Of a stretch of 44,942 nt of DNA, positions 7,955 to 16,711 are shown in pieces. The DNA is taken from contig JBAZOY010000013.1 of assembly GCA_041648505.1 (NCBI GenBank), positions 1 to 44,942 of the forward strand, read 5' to 3'. The DNA is from JBAZOY01 sp041648505 (GTDB lineage: Bacteria > Desulfobacterota > Syntrophia > Syntrophales > CG2-30-49-12). The notes beneath the pieces were generated by a model. That model saw nothing but the letters and a program-made list of their open reading frames with translations, was not told the origin of the DNA and searched no databases. The position numbers and the translations under genes are program-made. Within the stretch, counting starts at the first letter, position 1. Each line of letters opens with the position of its first letter.

Positions 7955-9700
7955 TTACCTCCCCTGCTCGTTTGATTCCGAATTACGTAAAGCAATAACT
8001 TTACGCACTTCGGCGTTTTCAAAAATGTCTATAACTTTCTGTAACATTGGATGATTTAAGGCATCCCGCTTGATATCATTTATCCTATTGTTATTATTGG
8101 AAGTGTTGCTGTTGAGGCTATTTCCATGTGAAAAGCCGCTCTGTCCTTCTTTAAAATCTTCCCCGTTACCATTTTGGAAGGGGGGGAAGGCAGGTGATTC
8201 GAGGTTGTCTTCGAGGAGTCCGATGTGGACCGTAATGCCTTTCTTTCCGAAGAATTCCTCCGCCATCTTCGCCAGGATTGTCTTCTGTGATGTTTCATTT
8301 ATATTATCGAGAAAGATATAATCTTTTAAAAAACCTATTCTTAAGTGTCTGTCATCGCATCCAAGAAATTTTCCCGGCTCAATTTTAGACCAGAGGGGAG
8401 AACTATGTCTTTTCACAAAGCCCTTGAAATCTTCCCATAGTTGTTCCGGCTGGTTGTCCTCCCCGGCCTCATATCCGGAAGGTACAGGGGGGAGGACAGG
8501 GACATCTGTCTCCACTTGAGAAACTTTTGACGCTTCCGTAAAGGGTTTTGCAGATGAGAGCCTTTTCCCGAGGGCTTCTATCTTCGCCAGGATCTCGTCG
8601 ATAGGTATCATAGGTTCAAGGTAGGCCATTCTTATAAGGATTACTTCGATGTTCAGCCGTGCATTGTAACTTTTCCTTACATTTTCCTCCTCGGCCATCA
8701 GTATGTCCAGCAGGTGCTGCAGGGTCTGTCGTGATACTCCCTCTGTCTGGGCCTTCAGTTTTACTATTTCATCATCGGCAAGGTCGAGCAGCGCTTTGGC
8801 GTCGCCGGTGATCATGGTGAGAAGCAAATTTCGGAAATGGCCAAGCAGTGTCTGGTAAAAGTATTTCATGTCCACGCCGGCGTAGTATGCCTCATCAATT
8901 ATCTCCAGACACCCGGCGGTGTTTCTCTTCAAAACCGCCTCGGAAAGTTTGAAAAGAAAGCGTCTATCCGTCCTGCCGAGCAGTTCTTCCACATCGCTTT
9001 CTTTGATGTCAAAACCGGCATAGGATATAACCTGATCAAAGATGCTCTGAGCATCCCTTATGCTTCCGTCTCCTGCTTCGGCGATCCAGGTCAGGATGGT
9101 TTCGCTGATATGAATGCTCTCCGCCTCGGCGATTCGTTTCAGGTTATCCGTAATCAGCCTGACAGGTATCCTTCTGAAGTCAAAGCACTGACATCGGGAA
9201 AGAATAGTCGCCGGAACTTTATGGATTTCCGTGGTAGCAAATACAAAAATCACATGCGGCGGTGGTTCCTCAAGGGTTTTCAGGAGGGCATTGAATGCCT
9301 CTCTGGTCAGCATGTGTACTTCATCAATTATATAGATTTTATAACGAGACGATGCGGGAAAGAATTTAACACTTTCCCTAAGCTCCCTTATCTCGTCTAT
9401 ACCCCTGTTGGATGCCCCGTCTATTTCCCGGACATCCATGGATATGCCGTCCGTGATTTCCCTGCAATTGGCGCAGGTATTGCAAGGAATCGATGCTGGT
9501 CCCTTTTCGCAATTCAGGGCTTTGGCCATGATGCGGGCTACCGATGTCTTGCCTGTCCCCCTCGGTCCGCTGAAGATGAAGGCATGGGCTATGCGGTCCT
9601 GTATAATGGCATTTCTCAGAGTCTTAACCACGTGTTCCTGCCCTACAACATCTTCAAAGATCTGCGGTCTCCATTTTCGGGCGAGGACAATGTATTTCAT
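7955..9700 (-). CDS. dnaX: DNA polymerase III subunits gamma/tau
   Basis: This clamp-loader ATPase opens and loads the sliding clamp and bridges polymerase cores. It has a Walker A motif GPRGTGKTSVARIMAKALNC, zinc-binding Cys in CNTCANCREI, DEVHML for Walker B, and the sensor region ATTEIHKVPATILSRCQCFD. A long C-terminal extension rich in Asn/Ser (NSLNSNTSNNNN) corresponds to tau. A TTG at 9712 could add four residues, but the ATG at 9700 starts the usual MKYIVLARKWRPQ and has GGAAAA upstream. I did not identify a slippery site for a short gamma form. Confidence 0.96.
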   Translation of the reverse strand: MKYIVLARKWRPQIFEDVVGQEHVVKTLRNAIIQDRIAHAFIFSGPRGTGKTSVARIMAKALNCEKGPASIPCNTCANCREITDGISMDVREIDGASNRGIDEIRELRESVKFFPASSRYKIYIIDEVHMLTREAFNALLKTLEEPPPHVIFVFATTEIHKVPATILSRCQCFDFRRIPVRLITDNLKRIAEAESIHISETILTWIAEAGDGSIRDAQSIFDQVISYAGFDIKESDVEELLGRTDRRFLFKLSEAVLKRNTAGCLEIIDEAYYAGVDMKYFYQTLLGHFRNLLLTMITGDAKALLDLADDEIVKLKAQTEGVSRQTLQHLLDILMAEEENVRKSYNARLNIEVILIRMAYLEPMIPIDEILAKIEALGKRLSSAKPFTEASKVSQVETDVPVLPPVPSGYEAGEDNQPEQLWEDFKGFVKRHSSPLWSKIEPGKFLGCDDRHLRIGFLKDYIFLDNINETSQKTILAKMAEEFFGKKGITVHIGLLEDNLESPAFPPFQNGNGEDFKEGQSGFSHGNSLNSNTSNNNNRINDIKRDALNHPMLQKVIDIFENAEVRKVIALRNSESNEQGR

Positions 9701-9948
9701 AGCTTTTTCCAATTATTGTCTGAACGACAGTTTCCTGACTCTCTCTAAAAGTGTCACAAAAGATTTTTCCCGAAGTTTACACTGAGTAAATACGAAGGGG
9801 CCAAAATTAAAGCAAGAGAGTTTTGGGACTTAAAAATCATATTAACAAAAAAAGGCACGTTGACCAATCCAACTCACAGACTGGCAATTTGTGACTGTTC
9901 AGGCCAGGGTTGCCCCCCCTATGCCACACAATCACGATTCTTATAGAG

Positions 9949-10047
9949 ATAGCCAGGTTTAACCGCAACACACGTTGGTCTTGCTACCGCTGCTTCCTTC
10001 CGGATCTGACGGGGTTTGCAATCCTCCGTTGTGCGGGACCCGGCTAT
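9949..10047 (-). ncRNA. ffs: signal recognition particle RNA (bacterial small 4.5S type)
   Basis: The minus strand contains the conserved SRP domain IV with GGAAGGAAGCAGC and the GGTAGCAAGAC partner segment. The outer ends pair as ATAGCCGGGT with ACCTGGCTAT, giving a single long hairpin of about 99 nt. It lies 21 nt after tRNA-Ser(GGA) and before dnaX, a common location. It binds Ffh and targets nascent membrane proteins. Confidence 0.95.
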
Positions 10048-10068
10048 CAAATCAATCATGAACATTAA

Positions 10069-10162
10069 TGGCGGAGAGAGGGGGATTCGAACCCCCGATA
10101 CACCTTGATGGGCATACACACGATTTCCAGTCGTGCTCCTTCAGCCGCTCGGACATCTCTCC
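10069..10162 (-). tRNA. tRNA-Ser (anticodon GGA)
   Basis: A 94-nt class II tRNA is on the minus strand. The acceptor stem is GGAGAGA with TCTCTCC, the anticodon stem-loop is CACGA-CTGGAAA-TCGTG, a long variable arm follows, the T-loop is GGTTCGAATCC, and CCA is encoded at 10069-10071. Anticodon GGA reads UCC/UCU serine codons. Confidence 0.97.
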
Positions 10163-10228
10163 GTGTCAGTTCATTATTTTTATATGCAGGCCAATGGCTG
10201 TTGGTAATTACCGCCATTTTATACCCAA

Positions 10229-10322
10229 TGGCGGAGAGAGGGGGATTCGAACCCCCGTGAGAGCTTATGGCCCCCAAATCGATTTCGAGTCGATCCCGTT
10301 ATGACCACTTCGGTATCTCTCC
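10229..10322 (-). tRNA. tRNA-Ser (anticodon CGA)
   Basis: A second 94-nt class II serine tRNA is on the minus strand. It has the same acceptor and T-arm ends as its neighbour and the anticodon stem-loop ATCGA-CTCGAAA-TCGAT. CCA is encoded at 10229-10231. Anticodon CGA reads UCG codons. The shared ends suggest tandem duplication followed by divergence of the middle. Confidence 0.96.
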
Positions 10323-10359
10323 GCAGTTTTTCTCATGAAAACGAGATCACAACATATAA

Positions 10360-10812
10360 TTATCTCCTCTTTTCGCGAAAAAATCTACTTAAAATTTCGG
10401 TACACGCCTCCCTCTGGATACCTTCTGCAACCTCTACCACATGATTCAGTCGCTTGTCACAAAGAAGCCTGTAAAGGGAAACCACACCCCCCGCTTTAGG
10501 ATCACTGGCACCAAAGACAAGCCTGGATATTCTGGCTTGTATAATCGTTCCGGCGCACATGATACATGGCTCCAGCGTAACATACAGTGTTGTTCCCACA
10601 AGACGGTAATTGCCTGTTATTTCCGCCGCTTTCCGCATAGCCAGAATCTCGGCATGGGCGGAAGGGTCTTTCATTGAGATAGAGTTGTTATGAGCTTTTG
10701 CCAGGATTGTTTCACCGGAGGTGAGCACCGCACCGACAGGAATTTCTCCTTTTGCATAGGCCAGCCTTGCCTCTTCAAGGGCAAGCCGGATAAATATATC
10801 GTCACTTTCCAT
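10360..10812 (-). CDS. tadA: tRNA-specific adenosine deaminase
   Basis: TadA converts the wobble adenosine of tRNA-Arg(ACG) to inosine. The 150-residue protein has the zinc and catalytic motifs of the cytidine-deaminase fold: HAEILAMRKA (His ligand and general-acid Glu) and PCIMCAG (two Cys ligands). The start MESDDIFIRLALEEARLAYA is typical. It opens a block of translation-related genes, and a promoter is visible just upstream. Confidence 0.95.
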   Translation of the reverse strand: MESDDIFIRLALEEARLAYAKGEIPVGAVLTSGETILAKAHNNSISMKDPSAHAEILAMRKAAEITGNYRLVGTTLYVTLEPCIMCAGTIIQARISRLVFGASDPKAGGVVSLYRLLCDKRLNHVVEVAEGIQREACTEILSRFFREKRR

Positions 10813-10847
10813 TTATAGATTCCATAGAGAAAGGGAACATTTTTCAT

Positions 10848-10876
10848 GTTATAATCTTTTTAGTGTGTTAAGTCAA
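10848..10876 (-). promoter_or_regulatory. sigma70-like promoter upstream of tadA
   Basis: On the minus strand TTGACT (10876-10871), a 17-nt spacer and TATAAC (10853-10848) form a good sigma70 pattern about 35 nt before the tadA ATG. It could drive tadA and, by readthrough, the two serine tRNAs and SRP RNA. Confidence 0.65.
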
Positions 10877-11000
10877 ATGCACGCAGCGATGCACAACATT
10901 GAGACAGGGTATATCAGGTGCCCCAGACACTTGAAAATTTACAGGTAACATGTTAATAAAACTTAATATTGAGTTCGAAACCTAATTAGGAAATAACCTT

Positions 11001-11209
11001 GGAGACCTTTTCAAAATAGTGAAAATTGGATTTAGAAAGCGCGAATTAACAATTTTCCGGGGTACCATGCCGTCGCAGCGCAGCGCAGTGCCGGCAAAGG
11101 CAATGTCTGAGTGTGCAAGCGCAAGTTGTTCCTTTGCAGTGAAGCGAGACGCGCGCATGGTCGAAAAAGATTTTTGAGCGCTGGTGAATACAATTTTTAA
11201 AGCTCTCCC
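11001..11209 (+). repeat. dispersed intergenic repeat, copy A (MITE-like)
   Basis: This 209-bp element has imperfect terminal inverted repeats. The left end is GGAGACCTTTTC...GAAAATTGGATTTAGAAAGCGC. Reading inward from the right end on the other strand gives GGAGAGCTTTAAAAATTGTA, then TTCACCAGCGC. Internal landmarks are a CGTCGCAGCGCAGCGCAG core and TTTGCAGTGAAGCGAGACG. Related copies occur at six other places in the window. It ends 12 nt before the mutS reading frame and occupies most of the tadA-mutS gap (10813-11221). The rest of that gap shows only the tadA promoter. Confidence 0.8.
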
Positions 11210-11221
11210 TTAAAATAAAAA

Positions 11222-13861
11222 ATGGAGTCTGTGTGTTTGATGGATTTGACGCCGGCCATGAAACAGTACGTAGAGATTAAAGAGCAGCATAAGGACTGCA
11301 TACTTCTCTTCAGAATGGGCGATTTCTACGAGATGTTCTTTGAAGATGCCGTCGCTGCAGCGAAGGTGCTGGATATTACCTTGACTTCGAGGAACAAGGG
11401 AAAGGAGGATAGCATCCCTCTTTGCGGTTTCCCTTACCATGCCGCCTCAACGTATATCTCAAAACTCATCAATAGTGGATTCAAGGTGGCTATCTGTGAG
11501 CAGATGGAAGACCCAAAGAACGCCAGGGGAGTTGTGAAAAGGGAAGTGGTACGTATTGTTACCCCCGGGCTTGTCGTGGACAACGATAATCTTGCGACCG
11601 GTGAAAATAACTTTCTGGCGGCCCTGACCCTGGGAGGGACAGCTGGTGTTTTTGGCATGGCCTTTCTCGATATTTCGACCGGCGAGTTTCGGGTGACCGA
11701 ATCCCGCGACAGGGACTTTTTTCTGAACGAGGTTTCAGGTCTTGATTTTCGCGAAGTTATCGTTCAGGAGAACGACAGGGAGGGCAGTTTTCTGAAGGCC
11801 TTTCTGCACGGGACGAGCCGGTGCCGGATCAATTATTTCGCTCCCGAGTACTTTGATCATGATGATGCTCTGACACGGTTGCAGGAATATTTTTCCGGCG
11901 ACCAGTTGAAACAGATAGAGGCGGAGAAACATCCGGCCATGGTTGCCGCTGCCGGGGCAATACTTCTCTATGTGGAGGAGACGCAGAAGAATACTCCCCG
12001 CCATATTAACGATATCCAATGGTACAAGACAGATGGCTACCTCATACTTGATGAGACCGCCAAATATAATCTCGAGTTATTTACCACCATTGCCGGTGAC
12101 GGTAAGCAGGGAACTCTCTTCCGGGTCCTTAATGAGACGGTAACTTCCATGGGTGCCCGGAGACTTCGGTGGTGGCTTAATTATCCGCTTGCAGTCCCGG
12201 AAAAGATCAGGGAAAGACTTTCTGCATTATCTGAGATCAAGGGACAGCATTTATTAAGAGAAAGCCTCCGAAAGTCTTTAAGGCAGGTATATGATCTGGA
12301 AAGACTGGGAAGCAGGATATCCATGGGGGTTGCCAATGGCCGGGATTTGGTTGCCCTGAAGACTTCCCTGCAGGTTCTGCCGGAGATCAAGTCAACGCTT
12401 CGTGAACTGGAGTCGTCTCTAATCACTTCAATTTATGCCGGCATTGATGAAATGCCCGACATCCTTGGGCTGATCGAAAAATCTATTGTGGAAGATCCTC
12501 CTCTTACCCTCCGTGATGGTGGCATCATTAAAGAGGGGTACGATCAGGAACTTGATGAACTGATCTCGGTGATGCGGGATGGGAAGCAGTGGATCGCCGT
12601 CCTTGAAGAAAAGGAACGTAAGAGAACCGGCATCAACTCTCTCAAGGTAGGGTTCAACAGTGTGTTCGGTTACTATATAGAAGTCACCAGGGCGAATGCC
12701 GGACTTGTTCCTGATGATTATATCAGGAAACAGACTCTTGTTAATGCCGAGCGCTACATTAATCAGGAATTGAAAGGGTATGAATACACTGTTCTCAATG
12801 CGGAAAATCTTCGCAAAGAAAAAGAGTACAACCTCTTTGTTATGATCAGAGACCGGATAGGGCAGGAGATCAGAAGGATTCAAACAACCGCTTCACATAT
12901 TGCCGAACTGGACGCCCTTGTATCACTTGCAGAGGTAGCGGAGAAATATAACTACATCTGTCCCACTGTGGACGAAGGGGGCAGGATTGAGATCACGGAT
13001 GGCCGTCATCCCGTTGTGGAAAGGATGCCCCTTCCGGATGGCTTCGTGCCTAATGATACCTTTCTGGAGCTGGATAGGAATCGTCTGCTTGTAATCACTG
13101 GCCCCAATATGGCGGGAAAATCCACCTATATAAGGCAGGTTGCCTTGATCGTAGTGCTTGCCCAGATGGGGAGCTTTGTGCCGGCAGCGAAGGCACATAT
13201 TGGTGTAGCGGACAGAATATTTACCCGTATAGGAGCCGCGGACAGCCTGGCGAAGGGACAGAGCACCTTTATGGTGGAGATGAATGAGGTGGCCGGTATC
13301 CTGAAAAATGCCACCTCAAGAAGCCTTATTATTCTTGATGAGGTTGGGCGGGGAACCAGTACGTTTGACGGCCTCAGTATTGCGTGGGCGGTAGCGGAAT
13401 ACATCCACGATACGAAACAGGCCCGGACACTCTTTGCCACTCACTACCATCAGCTTACCGATCTGGCCATCACTAAAAGCGGGGTAAAAAATTACAATAT
13501 TGCCGTCAAGGAGTGGGGAAATAGTATCATCTTTCTCAGGAAGATTATGGAGGGAGGAACTAACCGGAGCTACGGTATTGCCGTGGCGAGGATTGCCGGT
13601 GTTCCTGATGAGGTGATCCTGCGGGCAAGGGAAATTCTTGAAAATCTCGAAAAGGGGGAACTTGACGAGATCGGAATACCAAAGATTGCCCGGGGCAAGA
13701 AGGCAATCAATAAAGGCAGAGGGCAGTTGAGTCTATTTATGGGTGATGAGAATATGATAATTGCTGAATTGAAGGGCATGAACGTTATGGATATGACACC
13801 CCTTGAGGCACTGAACCTGCTTGCCAAATGGAGAGATAGAATAGATAAGGGAAGGAAATAA
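11222..13861 (+). CDS. mutS: DNA mismatch repair protein MutS
   Basis: MutS recognises mismatches and small loops and starts repair with MutL. The 879-residue protein has the mismatch-binding domain with the Phe-x-Glu motif (LLFRMGDFYEMFFEDA), the lever/clamp region, and the C-terminal ATPase with Walker A GPNMAGKSTYIRQV, then DEVGRGTSTFDG and ATHYHQLTDL. The length is normal. An alternative ATG at 11240 (MDLTPAMKQY) is closer to the family start; neither has a strong ribosome site at ideal distance. It converges on the following PilB-like gene with an 8-nt gap and no hairpin seen. Confidence 0.97.
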   Translation: MESVCLMDLTPAMKQYVEIKEQHKDCILLFRMGDFYEMFFEDAVAAAKVLDITLTSRNKGKEDSIPLCGFPYHAASTYISKLINSGFKVAICEQMEDPKNARGVVKREVVRIVTPGLVVDNDNLATGENNFLAALTLGGTAGVFGMAFLDISTGEFRVTESRDRDFFLNEVSGLDFREVIVQENDREGSFLKAFLHGTSRCRINYFAPEYFDHDDALTRLQEYFSGDQLKQIEAEKHPAMVAAAGAILLYVEETQKNTPRHINDIQWYKTDGYLILDETAKYNLELFTTIAGDGKQGTLFRVLNETVTSMGARRLRWWLNYPLAVPEKIRERLSALSEIKGQHLLRESLRKSLRQVYDLERLGSRISMGVANGRDLVALKTSLQVLPEIKSTLRELESSLITSIYAGIDEMPDILGLIEKSIVEDPPLTLRDGGIIKEGYDQELDELISVMRDGKQWIAVLEEKERKRTGINSLKVGFNSVFGYYIEVTRANAGLVPDDYIRKQTLVNAERYINQELKGYEYTVLNAENLRKEKEYNLFVMIRDRIGQEIRRIQTTASHIAELDALVSLAEVAEKYNYICPTVDEGGRIEITDGRHPVVERMPLPDGFVPNDTFLELDRNRLLVITGPNMAGKSTYIRQVALIVVLAQMGSFVPAAKAHIGVADRIFTRIGAADSLAKGQSTFMVEMNEVAGILKNATSRSLIILDEVGRGTSTFDGLSIAWAVAEYIHDTKQARTLFATHYHQLTDLAITKSGVKNYNIAVKEWGNSIIFLRKIMEGGTNRSYGIAVARIAGVPDEVILRAREILENLEKGELDEIGIPKIARGKKAINKGRGQLSLFMGDENMIIAELKGMNVMDMTPLEALNLLAKWRDRIDKGRK

Positions 13862-13869
13862 TGTGTCAT

Positions 13870-16164
13870 CTACCTGATGCACACTCTGCGCACCTGCTTG
13901 ACATCTGTTAATCCCTGCATAGCCTTCAAAATGCCGTCCTGAAGGAGGGTGGTCATGCCCTGAGAAATCGCTATACCAAGCATCTCCTCGACAGTTGCAT
14001 GTTTCTGGATTAATCGTTTAATTTCGTCTGTCCCGACAAGGAGTTCATGAATGCCCATCCTCCCCTTATATCCCGATTTATCACAGGCGTCGCAACCCTT
14101 TGGCCGATATAGTGTAAAATCATCCGTGTAGGGGATATTCAGTCCGGCGAATAGTTCCTGGCCAAAGATTTCAGCAATATCGTAGTATTCTTCAATTGTT
14201 GGATGATAGGCCTCTTTGCATTTTTTGCAGAGCGTTCTTACGAGTCTCTGGGCCAGGATACCGAGGAGGGCGTCGGCGAAATTCAGGGGGTCTATGCCCA
14301 TGTCGAGGAGCCTGACGACAGTCTCCGGAGCGGAATTGGTATGGAGGGTACTGAAAACGAGATGCCCGGTTAGAGAGGCCTCGACACCGGTTTTGGCGGT
14401 TTCAAAATCTCTCATCTCACCGACCATAATGACATCCGGATCTGCCCGGAGGAAGGCACGCATGGCAGCGGCAAAGTCAAAACCGATCTTGGGCTGTACC
14501 TGTACCTGCCTTAATCCATACTGGGTGATTTCCACAGGATCTTCTGCCGTCCAGATCTTTCTGTCCGGTTTATTGATGTGGTGCAGCGCTGCATGGAGAG
14601 TTGTGGTTTTACCGGATCCTGTGGGTCCTACTACGAGGATTATTCCGTAGGGCTTTTCGAGAATCTTTGAAAACTCAACACTATTTCTCTCTGACATCCC
14701 CATGGCTTCAAGGGGCATGGTTTCCCCCTTGGCCAGAATACGCATAACTACATCCTCAACATTTCCCTGTGTCGGTATCGTTGCTACACGGAGTTCGATT
14801 TCGTCTCCCGCGGATCTCTTGAATTTTATCTTTCCGTCCTGAGGGATTCTTTTGACTGTAATATCTAAATTAGACATGATCTTTATTCTGGATACAATTG
14901 CGGCTCTGTAATTGTAAGGAACAGTTTGATAAAGGGCACAGTCGCCGTCAACCCTGTAACGAATTTCTACATTTTTCTTGTCCACATTGGGTTCAACATG
15001 GATATCCGAGGCCCGTCGTTTATAAGCATCGTTGATAATCTTATTGACTAGTTGCATGATCACACTGTCTGATTCTGTAACAATCTCTCCATCTTCTTCC
15101 TCCTCAATCTCATCTTCATCTTCAAGCTTTCCCAGGAGGTCAGTGAAGGATGACTCATCTCCGGGAGACTGGAAAAAGTAATGGATAAATTTTCTTATAT
15201 CCTCCGTCAGGGACACGTCATATTTGGTAGCTTTTGTTTTTAAAAGACTTTCAATCATATCCCGTTTCAGGATATTATTAGGATCATCAACAAGGACATG
15301 AATATTCCCATCTTTTTTACCAATGGGGACCCAGAGCTCACGAAGGAGAAAATCTTTCTTTAAGGTTTTCAGCAGATCGCCTGGAATAGGGTGCTTGTCA
15401 TTAAATGGTACAAAGTTACAGCGATAAAATTCTTCGAAAGACCTTCCCATTTCTTCTTTCGGAATGTTGCATTTGTTCATCAGGAAGGCTTCTATAGACT
15501 CTTTTTTTTCCCTCGCTTCCCCCCACGCCCTTTCCAAATCTTCGTCTTTCAGTAAGTCACGGCTTACAAGGTAATCGAATCTCGTTCTCCTCTTTCTGGC
15601 AAACCTTTGCTGGTTGTGAAAAGCAAGGCCAAGAACTTCAGCCATCTCCTGAAGAAAATTCTGCTCTTCTTCGGAAAATCTATTACCCCCTCCCTTCTTA
15701 TTCAGGATCTGTATAACTCCCATGAGCGTATTGTTATGGAAAATAGGAGCGGTGAGTATATGTCTGGTCCTGAAACCGGATTTTTTATCCCAGCTATAAT
15801 CAAAGGTAAGTTCTTTATCGATACTTTTTAGTTCATCATTGTCGTAGGCATCTGCTATGTTAACAGTCTTTCCTGTATTGGCTACGTGCCCGGCAATGCT
15901 CTTGTTACTGATGGGTACCCTGATCTCTTTTAACTGAGCCCCCGCAAGAATCATGGAGTAAATCTCATTCCTCAATCGGTCTACGACATAGATGGTAAGG
16001 GAATGGGCATTGAAGAGGTTTAAGATACCCTCTCTAAGATCCACAAGAATCTGTTTTATGTTCTGAGCAGCGTGGATGCGATTGATAATATCCAGCAATG
16101 CCTTGCGGATAAGGAGTTCTTCTTCAAGCTCTTTGGTATCTGCACATTTTATTTGATCATTCAT
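13870..16164 (-). CDS. GAF-domain type II/IV secretion-pilus assembly ATPase (GspE/PilB family)
   Basis: This cytoplasmic hexameric motor ATPase probably powers pilus extension or type II secretion. The order in 764 residues is a GAF domain (about 20-185), an MshEN-like N-domain (about 195-335), a very acidic linker (about 347-360), then the ATPase. The ATPase has SDIHVEP, Walker A GPTGSGKTTTLH (513-524), the Asp box in TAEDPVE, Walker B LRADPDVIMVGEMRD, and HTNSAPET. A tetra-Cys zinc site is formed by CKKCKEAYHP and CDACDKSGYKGR. No pilin or platform gene is adjacent, so its system is unknown. The GAF domain suggests ligand control of the motor. Confidence 0.9.
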   Translation of the reverse strand: MNDQIKCADTKELEEELLIRKALLDIINRIHAAQNIKQILVDLREGILNLFNAHSLTIYVVDRLRNEIYSMILAGAQLKEIRVPISNKSIAGHVANTGKTVNIADAYDNDELKSIDKELTFDYSWDKKSGFRTRHILTAPIFHNNTLMGVIQILNKKGGGNRFSEEEQNFLQEMAEVLGLAFHNQQRFARKRRTRFDYLVSRDLLKDEDLERAWGEAREKKESIEAFLMNKCNIPKEEMGRSFEEFYRCNFVPFNDKHPIPGDLLKTLKKDFLLRELWVPIGKKDGNIHVLVDDPNNILKRDMIESLLKTKATKYDVSLTEDIRKFIHYFFQSPGDESSFTDLLGKLEDEDEIEEEEDGEIVTESDSVIMQLVNKIINDAYKRRASDIHVEPNVDKKNVEIRYRVDGDCALYQTVPYNYRAAIVSRIKIMSNLDITVKRIPQDGKIKFKRSAGDEIELRVATIPTQGNVEDVVMRILAKGETMPLEAMGMSERNSVEFSKILEKPYGIILVVGPTGSGKTTTLHAALHHINKPDRKIWTAEDPVEITQYGLRQVQVQPKIGFDFAAAMRAFLRADPDVIMVGEMRDFETAKTGVEASLTGHLVFSTLHTNSAPETVVRLLDMGIDPLNFADALLGILAQRLVRTLCKKCKEAYHPTIEEYYDIAEIFGQELFAGLNIPYTDDFTLYRPKGCDACDKSGYKGRMGIHELLVGTDEIKRLIQKHATVEEMLGIAISQGMTTLLQDGILKAMQGLTDVKQVRRVCIR

Positions 16165-16235
16165 GCTTTTTTCTTGTCATTCCTTTTTTATTTCTGCAAA
16201 TGGTGGAGATATTTCTCCCAGGAGTCATCTAAAGT

Positions 16236-16430
16236 GAAAGCTTTAAAAATTGTATCCATCGGCACTCAAAAACCTTTTTCACCCATGCACGTCTTACTTC
16301 GCTGCAAAAGTATAGCTCATGTTTACGGGCTCATATATCGTCTTTGCCAAAACTATATCACTACTGCATGGTGCAAAAATCTCTAATTTGCTTCCTTTGA
16401 ATCCAATTTTTGCTGTTTTGCAAGGGTTTC
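16236..16430 (-). repeat. dispersed intergenic repeat, copy B (MITE-like)
   Basis: It matches copy A in reverse orientation: AGCTTTAAAAATTGTATCCA at one end, then CACTCAAAAACCTTTTTCACC, a CTTCGCTGCAAAAGTAT core, and TGAATCCAATTTTTGCTGTT at the other end. It fills much of the 547-nt gap between the divergent PilB-like and TrmH-like genes. The remainder (16431-16711) is A/T-rich, with only the promoter at 16627 noted. Confidence 0.75.
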
Positions 16431-16626
16431 ACAGATAAGAAGCAACCGCGTTCCTCCAAAATTACTGTATAACATTAAACTAAAACGAAAAATAATTCAA
16501 GAATATCTGAAATACGATCACCTCGGAGATGATAGTTCTTGTTGTTTCAAAAAACTCTACCATCATGATTTTACGGGGTCAACAAGGATTTATTCTTTTT
16601 TTGATGTGAACTGTGGGGAATTTTTA

Positions 16627-16654
16627 TTGACAATAAAGGGCATTTCAATATACG
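16627..16654 (+). promoter_or_regulatory. candidate promoter for the TrmH-like gene
   Basis: TTGACA (16627-16632) is followed after 16 nt by TATACG (16649-16654), about 58 nt before the first in-frame start of the methyltransferase. The -35 is perfect and the -10 is moderate, in an A/T-rich region. Confidence 0.45.
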
Positions 16655-16711
16655 AAATAATATCTTTTCTTTCCCATGATCCAAAGACTCTTGTCTCATT
16701 GAGAAGATAGC

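Noticed and set aside
8837..9748. Long open frame (about 303 codons) on the plus strand opposite dnaX
   Set aside because: It is antisense to a strongly conserved gene, has no ribosome site and no family-like sequence; it follows from the codon pattern of dnaX.
10065..10304. Short open frames on both strands across the serine tRNAs
   Set aside because: They coincide with tRNA genes and have no independent support.
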